DNA from: a bacterium
GTDB taxonomy: Bacteria > Fidelibacterota > Marinisomatia > Marinisomatales > TCS55
DNA length: 64,000 bases
Direction: 5' to 3'
Assembly (NCBI GenBank): GCA_004321715.1
Contig: SGYN01000003.1
Span: 39,645 to 103,644 of the forward strand
Part shown: in pieces, positions 8,485 to 15,328 of the stretch
Numbering within the stretch: the stretch's first letter is position 1
Layout: every line of letters starts with the position of its first letter
Notes under the pieces: model-generated
Told to the model about the DNA's origin: nothing
Databases searched by the model: none
The model's input: only the letters and a program-made list of their open reading frames with translations
Made by a program: the position numbers and the translations under genes

Positions 8485-9378
8485 TTATTTATTGTTTTTC
8501 CATTCTACTTTTGTGTTAGACATTTTTTCTAATAGTTTTACTATAGACCAGTTGTCTCCTTCCGGGTACATTGAAATTCCAGCTTGAAACAGTTCAAAAG
8601 CTGCGCTAGTAGTAAACATTGGTACTCCATTCTTTTTAGCTAAATCCATACTAATCCCAAGATCTTTATACATAGTTGATATATGACTACCAGTATTTTC
8701 AAATTTTCTATCCATAATTAACTTAGCACAATTTTTAAATAAGGGGCTACTAACTCCGCTTGTACTAAATACATCATAAAGAACTTGTCCATCAATACCT
8801 GCTTTAGAACCCAAAACTAAAGATTCAAAAATTGCCGTAAACGTTGAACCAATAAACGATTGCAGCGCTGCCTTTACAGTTTGACCATCACCAATATTAA
8901 CACCTACATGAATTATGTTTTTTGAGATAGCCTCTAATATCTTTTTGCAATCTTGAAATACTTTATTATCTGCGGAAGTCATAAGTGTTAACGAGCCATC
9001 ATGGGCCCCCTGTAGCCCCCCGCTTACGGGGCTGTCTACTAAATCAATATTATATTCTTGAGCAATTCTATTTGCATCTATTACTTCTTCTGGCGTAATA
9101 GTTGCAGTTATAATTATAGTCCCTTTATCTTCTAATCCTGGAGATAGCTTAGTGATAACATCTTTTACTTGGTTACCATTCATAACCATTACAAATACTA
9201 CATCACTAAATTCCCCAACTTCTAAAACACTTTTTGCAGCCTTGCCTCCATGTGAAATTATTTCTTTTAAACATTCTTCTCTCAGGTCATAACCGATGGT
9301 TTTATACCCATTTTTTATTATGTTTTTAGCAATCCCCATCCCCATGTTCCCAAGGCCTATTATACCAATTTTTTGCAT
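8485..9378 (-). CDS. 3-hydroxyisobutyrate-dehydrogenase family reductase
   Basis: A 297-residue beta-hydroxy-acid dehydrogenase. The N-terminal NAD(P) Rossmann motif is 'IIGLGNMGMG' (residues 6-15). The substrate-binding signature is 'DSPVSGGLQGAHDGSLT' (about 115-131) and the catalytic Lys lies in 'GDGQTVKAALQ' (Lys169). In most relatives an Asn follows the Lys by four residues; here that position is Gln173. Relatives reduce tartronate semialdehyde or oxidise 3-hydroxyisobutyrate or threonate. In this island the pathway makes malonate semialdehyde, so a malonate-semialdehyde (3-hydroxypropionate) reductase role is an attractive inference. It is encoded between the ABC importer and the TIM-barrel isomerase. 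Confidence 0.85.
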   Translation of the reverse strand: MQKIGIIGLGNMGMGIAKNIIKNGYKTIGYDLREECLKEIISHGGKAAKSVLEVGEFSDVVFVMVMNGNQVKDVITKLSPGLEDKGTIIITATITPEEVIDANRIAQEYNIDLVDSPVSGGLQGAHDGSLTLMTSADNKVFQDCKKILEAISKNIIHVGVNIGDGQTVKAALQSFIGSTFTAIFESLVLGSKAGIDGQVLYDVFSTSGVSSPLFKNCAKLIMDRKFENTGSHISTMYKDLGISMDLAKKNGVPMFTTSAAFELFQAGISMYPEGDNWSIVKLLEKMSNTKVEWKNNK

Positions 9379-9414
9379 AGTATTAATCTTTCTAATTAAA
9401 TGATTATCTGATAT

Positions 9415-10152
9415 TTATTTTTCTAAAATAGTTCTTAATTTATTTGCTGATGTATCAGGTTTATCAAATTCCCCAACTAGTTCTCCATTTTTAATAATGA
9501 AAAATTTATCGCCGATCATAAATGCTTGATCTATATTATGTGAAACAAGAATCACATTAATATTTTTATTTTTTAATTGAATTATTTGTTCAACAACTTT
9601 ATTTGACTCTTTCACTCCAAGCGCAGATGTCGGCTCATCAAGAATAAGTATTTTAGCCCCAAAATATAAAGCTCTTGCAATAGCAAGAATCTGACGTTCC
9701 CCACCAGAAAGAGTTCCTGCTGATCTTTTTGGATTATCTATACTGATATCAAATTTTCTTAATTCTTTTTTTGTTGTATCTATTGCAAACTCTTTATCCA
9801 TCATATTAAGGTAATTGTTATGTATTGGTTCATTGCCTAAAAAGAAATTTCGATAAATATTCATAATAGGTATGATTGCTAAGTTTTGATAAACTGTTGA
9901 AATTCCTGCTTCAATTGCTTCCCGTGGATTTGAAAAACTAACTTCATCATCGTTGACTACATACTTCCCCTGATCCGCACGAAAAACTCCAGAAACAATA
10001 TTTACCAGGGTAGACTTTCCTGCGCCATTATCACCTAGAATACAATGGATTTTCCCTGAATTTGTAGACATTGAAATGTTTTTCAATGCATTTATATTTC
10101 CAAAGTTTTTATAAATATTTTTTAGAACTATTTGGTTATTATTAGTAAGCAT
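9415..10152 (-). CDS. Sugar ABC importer ATPase (single-domain RbsA/FrcA type)
   Basis: ATP-binding subunit with all motifs: Walker A 'GDNGAGKST', Q-loop 'TVYQNLA', signature 'LSGGERQ', Walker B 'ILILDEPTSAL' and switch His 'LVSHN'. At about 245 residues it has one ATPase domain, like FrcA, not the tandem pair of RbsA, so it must act as a homodimer. I chose the second ATG (10152), because the track start at 10173 lies well inside the permease gene; 10152 still overlaps the permease end by 11 bases. Together with the permease and binding protein upstream it forms a complete inner-membrane importer, most likely for inositol or a related polyol given the flanking iolG genes (inference). Confidence 0.9.
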   Translation of the reverse strand: MLTNNNQIVLKNIYKNFGNINALKNISMSTNSGKIHCILGDNGAGKSTLVNIVSGVFRADQGKYVVNDDEVSFSNPREAIEAGISTVYQNLAIIPIMNIYRNFFLGNEPIHNNYLNMMDKEFAIDTTKKELRKFDISIDNPKRSAGTLSGGERQILAIARALYFGAKILILDEPTSALGVKESNKVVEQIIQLKNKNINVILVSHNIDQAFMIGDKFFIIKNGELVGEFDKPDTSANKLRTILEK

Positions 10153-11131
10153 ATTTCTTTCTAAAAATGCCATTAACTAAAACTGCTGATATAAGCATAG
10201 CCCCCATAAAAACCTGAAACCAATCTGCGTCAGCACCAGCAAAAATGATTCCCTGTTTAACTATCCCAAAAATTAAAGCACCAATCATTGTCCCAAGGAT
10301 AGACCCATATCCTCCTGTTAATAGCGTTCCACCAATCACAACTGCTATAATAGCAATAAATTCTTTTTGCTCTCCTCTTAATACGTCGGCGCCACCAAAT
10401 GTTGTAATCTGTGTAATCGCAATAAACCAAGCGCAAAAAGCTGTTAGCATAAAAAGAGATGTCCTTACATTATGTACAGGTATGCCCATTAGTTCTGCGC
10501 TTTCCTTAGAAGCCCCCGTGGCAAATATCCAGTTCCCTACTTGACTATGTTTCAATAATAAATACCCAAAAACTCCAAAGAATAACCACCACAAAATTGA
10601 AATAGGAAAATCTGTGCCTGATATTGTAAAGCTATTACTAAAAATAGTGGACATAATACCGTACCCTTTTGATTCTTCTAGTCCACCAACCTGTGTTCTG
10701 CCAGTGATAATTTTAGATACCGCAATTGTAATTCCCCTAATAACAAATAAAGATCCAAGCGTTATAATGAAAGAAGGTAAACCGCTTTTAACTACGGTTA
10801 TACCATTACAATAACCAATGAAGAGCACTATGATCAAAGTCAAAATAGAGGCAAGGGGCATTCCTAAATTAGTTTCTGTAGTAAGTAATGTAACGGACAT
10901 GCCGGAAAACCCTATTAATGATCCTATTGAAAGATCAAATTCTCCACTTATCATTAACAAGGTGACGCCAATTGCAAGAATTCCAATCTCTGATGAAACC
11001 TGAAGATATGATTTGACCCCCTGTACTGATAAAAATCCACTATGCGCAAATATTGCAAAAAACCCCCAAACAAAAATGAGCCCTAAAAAAGCACCCGCCT
11101 CTGGTTTAGAAAGTATTTTTTTTATAGTAAT
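10142..11131 (-). CDS. Sugar ABC importer permease, probable AUU/AUA start
   Basis: RbsC/FrcC-type permease. The track ORF begins at TTG 10960 in the middle of a conserved segment. In the same frame the homologous N-terminus continues upstream ('GILAIGVTLLMISGEFDLS' preceded by a full first helix, 'LIFVWGFFAIFAHSGFLS'). That extension has no ATG, GTG or TTG before the in-frame stop. ATT at 11131 (or ATA at 11134) lies 8 (or 5) bases after an AAGGG Shine-Dalgarno-like sequence and overlaps the stop of the binding-protein gene, so AUU/AUA initiation is the best explanation. The protein would be about 329 residues, normal for the family, with 8-10 helices. It translocates a polyol or sugar. Confidence 0.82.
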   Translation of the reverse strand: MTIKKILSKPEAGAFLGLIFVWGFFAIFAHSGFLSVQGVKSYLQVSSEIGILAIGVTLLMISGEFDLSIGSLIGFSGMSVTLLTTETNLGMPLASILTLIIVLFIGYCNGITVVKSGLPSFIITLGSLFVIRGITIAVSKIITGRTQVGGLEESKGYGIMSTIFSNSFTISGTDFPISILWWLFFGVFGYLLLKHSQVGNWIFATGASKESAELMGIPVHNVRTSLFMLTAFCAWFIAITQITTFGGADVLRGEQKEFIAIIAVVIGGTLLTGGYGSILGTMIGALIFGIVKQGIIFAGADADWFQVFMGAMLISAVLVNGIFRKKYAY

Positions 11132-12105
11132 TATCGTGACCCTTTTTTACTTAGAGCTAAAACTTCTAGCGCATTATCAATATTAATTATGCTTGGCCCT
11201 GTCTCTAGCTTTTTGAAAGCAGGCGTGTTCTTATTGGTTATATATAGGTTCATTAAAACTACTGGTAGATAACCCTGCAAATATTGCTGTTGGTCTAAAG
11301 CAAAAATAATATGACCGCTTAAAATGCCATCAATGATCTGAGGGGTGAAATCGAACGTTGCGAGCTTAATTCTTTTTTGCATATCAATTTCTTTTAATAG
11401 TTTTGCTATTGGTATTGCTCCTAGTGGCCCCAACGCTAATACACCATCAATCTCTTTATTGTAACTAAGAAATGACCTAACCGTTTCTTGGGTCTCTGCT
11501 GGATCTGAGGCATCTATAGGTATTGTTTTAACGAGAACATTGTTTTCTTTTAATACTTTTCTAAATCCTTGTTCTCTTTGATCTAAGCTGATATTACCTA
11601 TTTCATGATTGATACATAGAGCGCTTTTTACATTATGTTTTAACATTTCTTGTCCTGCTTTCAATCCGGCTTCATATTCACTCTGACCTATATAGGTAAG
11701 TATATCGACCTCTTCCATAATTTTACTTCCGGCATTTATCACAATAATTGGAATATTGTTTTTTGATGCAGAGATAACGCTATTTTTAAGAGCTGGAATA
11801 TCTGGAACGGAAAGAATCAAGCCATCTGGATTTGTTGCAATAACAGCATCGATCATTCTTGACATTGTTATCATATCAAAATTTTGTGGAGATTGATATT
11901 GCAAGCTAATTCCAAGTTTTTCAGCGGCATCTTTTGCTCCATTTCGAACTACACTCCAAAAAGGATCAGTTGCCTGCCCATGGGTTATCATTTTTATCGT
12001 AATGTTTTTATCTGATATATTTTGATTACTATTTTCTGAACAACTAAAAAACGCACAGATGAGAAAAGGAAAAAATAGAAATCTAGTAATTTGTTTATGT
12101 ATCAT
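11131..12105 (-). CDS. Sugar/polyol ABC importer substrate-binding lipoprotein
   Basis: A 324-residue periplasmic binding protein of the RbsB/Peripla_BP_4 group. It carries a lipoprotein signal ending 'CAFFSC' (Cys about residue 22), then the paired alpha/beta lobes. Family segments are 'DPFWSVVRNGAKDAAEKLGI', 'NPDGLILSVPD' and 'ITYIGQ'-like 'LTYIGQSEYEAG'. It should deliver a monosaccharide or inositol to the permease. It is encoded 6 bases after iolG, next to its permease and ATPase, which favours an inositol ligand (inference). Membrane anchoring is usual for the many lipoproteins in this genome. Confidence 0.88.
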   Translation of the reverse strand: MIHKQITRFLFFPFLICAFFSCSENSNQNISDKNITIKMITHGQATDPFWSVVRNGAKDAAEKLGISLQYQSPQNFDMITMSRMIDAVIATNPDGLILSVPDIPALKNSVISASKNNIPIIVINAGSKIMEEVDILTYIGQSEYEAGLKAGQEMLKHNVKSALCINHEIGNISLDQREQGFRKVLKENNVLVKTIPIDASDPAETQETVRSFLSYNKEIDGVLALGPLGAIPIAKLLKEIDMQKRIKLATFDFTPQIIDGILSGHIIFALDQQQYLQGYLPVVLMNLYITNKNTPAFKKLETGPSIINIDNALEVLALSKKGSR

Positions 12106-12111
12106 TAATTT

Positions 12112-13104
12112 TTATACCATAATCTGTTTATTATTTAAAAGTGATTCTTTAGCAGCTAGTCCTGATTTTAGCGCATGCAGACTATCGTCAACATTAGCAT
12201 AATCAACTTTCTCCCCTTTTATTGACTTAATAAAGGTTCCCATTTCTTTTTTGTAAGACATCTCATATCGATCAATAAAAAAATTTTTCGGGTTAGCAGA
12301 TTCAAATCCTTTTTCTGTGCCTTTTTGCACCCCATGTAATAATTTATTCCCTACTTTTAATATCCCTTTTGAACCAAGAACCTCAGCTCTCTGGTCGTAT
12401 CCATACGGTGCTTTTCTTGAATTGATAATAGTGGCAAGAACTCCATTTTTAAGGCTCATATTTATAATTGCCGTATCAATATCATTAGCTTTTTCTATTT
12501 CAGGGTCAATAAAACAATTACCCCTTGCATATATTTCAGATATTTCTGAACCTGATAAATATTTGACCATATCAAAATCATGTATAGTCATATCCAAAAA
12601 CATCCCTCCTGATTGTTTAATATAACTTATAGGGGGTGGAGACGGGTCTCTTGAAATTATTTTTATGGTGTGAATATTACCAATGTCCCCAATTGATAAT
12701 GATTTTTTTAAATTAGAAAAATCTGGATCAAATCTTCTATTAAAACCAATATGAAGATTAAGGTCTTTATTATCCACCATTGTTTTAATATCCATAATTT
12801 CATTAACAGATAGCCCCAGTGGTTTTTCACAGAAAATATGTTTTACCTTTTGAGATATTTTTTTTATTTGATCAATGTGAAAATCGGAAGGTGAACAAAT
12901 AACTACACCATCAATATTTTGATTTTCGAAAATATCCTCAAGCTTTTTTGATAATTTTACTTTGATATCACCAAGCTGATTTTCCGAATGTAATATGGGG
13001 TCAATAATCATCTTCAATGTTGCGTCTTTTGCTGATATGATATTATCCGCGTGTATTTTTCCTATCCTACCAAAGCCAACTACTGCTAAATTTATTTTAT
13101 TCAT
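12112..13104 (-). CDS. iolG: Inositol 2-dehydrogenase (Gfo/Idh/MocA)
   Basis: A 330-residue oxidoreductase with N-terminal NAD Rossmann motif 'VVGFGRIGKIHADN', the family 'EKP' signature ('FCEKPLGLS', catalytic Lys about residue 95) and the catalytic Asp/His of 'DMTIHDFDMV'. The stretch 'PYGYDQRAEVLGSKGIL' is characteristic of IolG. It oxidises myo-inositol to 2-keto-myo-inositol (scyllo-inosose), the first step of inositol catabolism, in the cytoplasm. It overlaps the second iolG gene by 8 bases. IolE, IolD, IolB and IolA are encoded in the divergent operon. Confidence 0.9.
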   Translation of the reverse strand: MNKINLAVVGFGRIGKIHADNIISAKDATLKMIIDPILHSENQLGDIKVKLSKKLEDIFENQNIDGVVICSPSDFHIDQIKKISQKVKHIFCEKPLGLSVNEIMDIKTMVDNKDLNLHIGFNRRFDPDFSNLKKSLSIGDIGNIHTIKIISRDPSPPPISYIKQSGGMFLDMTIHDFDMVKYLSGSEISEIYARGNCFIDPEIEKANDIDTAIINMSLKNGVLATIINSRKAPYGYDQRAEVLGSKGILKVGNKLLHGVQKGTEKGFESANPKNFFIDRYEMSYKKEMGTFIKSIKGEKVDYANVDDSLHALKSGLAAKESLLNNKQIMV

Positions 13105-14107
13105 TTTTTACCATTTGTGAACTATTTGTCAGTAAAGACTTTTTACCAGCATCTGCTGCTCTTATCGCTGATAAAATATTTTCTGGTCCAACCTCAGGCT
13201 TTTTGTTGGATGAAATACACTTATAAAAATATTCAAGTTCATTCACATATGATTTTTTATATCTTTCAATAAAAGAGTCTTTAATTTTTGATCTCTGCGT
13301 ATTTTTTTGATTACTTAAGCAATATAAACTTTCTGTTTTATTCTCAACTAAGAGAATGCCCTTTGACCCAAATAGTTCAATTCTCTGATCATAACCATAG
13401 TGTGTTTGTCTTGAACTATCAATTAAACAGAGAATCCCGCTTTCAAGTTCAAGGGTAATTATCGCATTGTCAATATCACCAATATCTTTTAGTTCTGGCT
13501 CAATAAATACGGCCCCATTAACATATATTTCTTTAATCCTTTCTCCGGTTAAGAAGTGTAGCATATCAAAATCATGTATGCATAAATCAAAAAGCATTCC
13601 GCCAGAAGATTTCAAAAATTTCAGCTTAGGTATGGAGGAATCATGGTTTGTAATATGAATTGTGTGAATATCACCGATTATTGCAGCGCCCACCTTTTCT
13701 TTTACCAAAATAAAATCATCATCAAATCTTCTGTTAAACCCAACTTGGACATGTATTTTTTCATTATTAATTGTTTTGATTGTTTCTTCTATTTCTTTCT
13801 CTGAAAAAGAAATTGGTTTTTCACAAAAAACATGTTTTTTATTTTGAGCACACTGTTTAATTAATTCAACATGTGTTGGTGTTGGTGATGAAATAATTAT
13901 TGCATCAATAGACTTACTTGATATTAAATCATTGGCATTTTTAAATAAATCAACCTCACCTACTGATTTGATAAAGTCCATATTGGGGTCTGGATCTGCA
14001 ACACCTTTTAGATTAAGCATTGGAAGGCTATGGTATATATTTTTCGCGTGCATTTTTCCAATTCTACCAAGTCCAATAAGGCCAATATTAATAACTTTTT
14101 TTTTCAT
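13097..14107 (-). CDS. iolG: Second inositol dehydrogenase paralogue
   Basis: A 336-residue paralogue of the neighbouring IolG with the same layout: 'GLIGLGRIGKMHAKN', 'FCEKPISFS', 'FDLCIHDFDML' and 'HYGYDQRIELFGSKGIL'. The Lys, Asp and His expected for catalysis are kept. The two copies are clearly diverged, so they probably act on different inositol stereoisomers (scyllo-, D-chiro- or myo-inositol), as known for paired IolG enzymes in other bacteria; which is which cannot be read here. It overlaps the regulator gene by 4 bases (ATGA) and the other iolG by 8, so all three are translated as a coupled unit. Confidence 0.88.
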   Translation of the reverse strand: MKKKVINIGLIGLGRIGKMHAKNIYHSLPMLNLKGVADPDPNMDFIKSVGEVDLFKNANDLISSKSIDAIIISSPTPTHVELIKQCAQNKKHVFCEKPISFSEKEIEETIKTINNEKIHVQVGFNRRFDDDFILVKEKVGAAIIGDIHTIHITNHDSSIPKLKFLKSSGGMLFDLCIHDFDMLHFLTGERIKEIYVNGAVFIEPELKDIGDIDNAIITLELESGILCLIDSSRQTHYGYDQRIELFGSKGILLVENKTESLYCLSNQKNTQRSKIKDSFIERYKKSYVNELEYFYKCISSNKKPEVGPENILSAIRAADAGKKSLLTNSSQMVKNE

Positions 14108-15186
14108 TGGATTAATCTAACTGAGGATCTTTCAATTAAATTCGAGTTTAGTATAATATTTTTTACATTCATCTTTTCATTATTTATTCTGGATATAATC
14201 AGCTTCATGCTTTCTTGTCCCATTTCATAAATTGGCTGATGCATTGTTGTTAAAGAGATCGTTGTTAGGGGCATATTATCATAACCTACTAAGGAAAAAT
14301 CTTTAGGTACTTCTAAACCAAGATGTTTTGCTCCTGCATAAAATAATAAAGCAATTCTATCGTGTCCCGCATAGACTGCAGTAAACTTTTTTCTGTTTTT
14401 TAAAATTTTATGCACGTGGGTTAGGTATCTATTAACATCAAATGCTTTATCATCTAGAATGGTTATTGATGAGTCTTGATTTACATTAATCTCTTTCATC
14501 TTAGATATAAAACCATCATATCTTAATCTTTCTGTACTATATAATTTGTTGCTTAAAAATGCAATTTTTTCATGACCATTATCAATAAGGTGTTGTGTTA
14601 TTTTGCGTGATCCCTCAAAGTTATTTGTTGTAACAAAATCTAAATTTGAATCCTGGATTCCTCGATCGGCCAAGACAACAGGTATATTTTTTCTTTTTAG
14701 TTTATTAATCACTTCAAGGTTTTGTTTGTCCGTTGCTGCTACAGGGATATATATTATCCCGCTGACTGAAAGTTTAATTAATCTTTCAACATGATATGTT
14801 GCCTGACTCAATTTATCATCCGTATTACATAAAATTAGGCTAATATCATTTTGGTTTGCTTCATCTTCTGCTCCCCTAGCAAGGATTGCGGCATAACCAG
14901 ACCTAATATCAGGTATTAATATTCCAATAGTTGGAATATTTAATAAGTTTCGTTTATTTTTTTTTACGAAAGATCCTACTCGTTTCTTTCTAATAATATA
15001 ACCATCATGCTCAAGGTTTTTTAATGCTTGTCTTACGGTGGCTCTGGATATCCCACTCATTTGCACTAACTCATTTTCTGTTGGTATTTTATCATTAGTA
15101 GCATAGTACCCTTGTTCAATTTTATCCTGTAACCAGGATTGTAATTGGAAATATTTTGGTATAGAACTTTTGTTATTTATAATCAT
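14104..15186 (-). CDS. GntR/LacI hybrid transcriptional regulator (AraR type)
   Basis: A 360-residue regulator with an N-terminal GntR winged helix ('PTENELVQMSGISRATVRQAL', residues about 8-75, cut here across helices) and a C-terminal LacI/periplasmic-binding-type sensor ('IGILIPDIRSGYAAILARGAE' to 'VGYDNMPLTTISLTTM'). This architecture is that of AraR, a ligand-released repressor. The two palindromes between this gene and the divergent TonB receptor closely resemble the AraR operator core (TTGTACGTACAA), supporting the assignment. One operator is only about 20 bases upstream of its own start, implying autoregulation. The likely inducer is inositol or a catabolite (inference). First gene of the minus-strand operon. 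Confidence 0.9.
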   Translation of the reverse strand: MIINNKSSIPKYFQLQSWLQDKIEQGYYATNDKIPTENELVQMSGISRATVRQALKNLEHDGYIIRKKRVGSFVKKNKRNLLNIPTIGILIPDIRSGYAAILARGAEDEANQNDISLILCNTDDKLSQATYHVERLIKLSVSGIIYIPVAATDKQNLEVINKLKRKNIPVVLADRGIQDSNLDFVTTNNFEGSRKITQHLIDNGHEKIAFLSNKLYSTERLRYDGFISKMKEINVNQDSSITILDDKAFDVNRYLTHVHKILKNRKKFTAVYAGHDRIALLFYAGAKHLGLEVPKDFSLVGYDNMPLTTISLTTMHQPIYEMGQESMKLIISRINNEKMNVKNIILNSNLIERSSVRLIQ

Positions 15187-15196
15187 TATTTGTCTA

Positions 15197-15214
15197 TAAT
15201 TGTACGTACAATTA
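15197..15214. promoter_or_regulatory. Operator 1, perfect 18-bp palindrome
   Basis: TAATTGTACGTACAATTA is an exact palindrome centred between 15205 and 15206, 11 bases upstream of the regulator ATG. It matches the AraR-type operator core TTGTACGTACAA. Position suggests it blocks transcription or early elongation of the regulator-led minus-strand operon. Confidence 0.8.
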
Positions 15215-15264
15215 ATTAGATTTCTATTTTAATGATTAACAAATTATTAATAAATATTTGAAAC

Positions 15265-15293
15265 TTGCATATAAAAAAACTTTCAGCTATAAT
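15265..15293 (+). promoter_or_regulatory. Sigma70-like promoter of the TonB/phytase/iol operon
   Basis: TTGCAT (15265-15270), a 17-base spacer and a perfect TATAAT (15288-15293) face the TonB receptor ATG at 15329. The -10 hexamer forms the first bases of operator 2, so repressor binding would directly occlude RNA polymerase. Confidence 0.7.
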
Positions 15294-15309
15294 TGTATAT
15301 ACAATTATA
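15288..15309. promoter_or_regulatory. Operator 2, perfect 22-bp palindrome
   Basis: The core AATTGTATATACAATT sits inside a 22-base exact palindrome (flanked by TAT/ATA) centred between 15298 and 15299. It shares the TTGTA..TACAA half-sites of operator 1. Centre-to-centre distance to operator 1 is 93 bases, close to nine helical turns, which would allow a repressor-mediated loop. It overlaps the -10 box of the divergent operon. Confidence 0.8.
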
Positions 15310-15328
15310 ATAACTCTAGGAGGTAATA

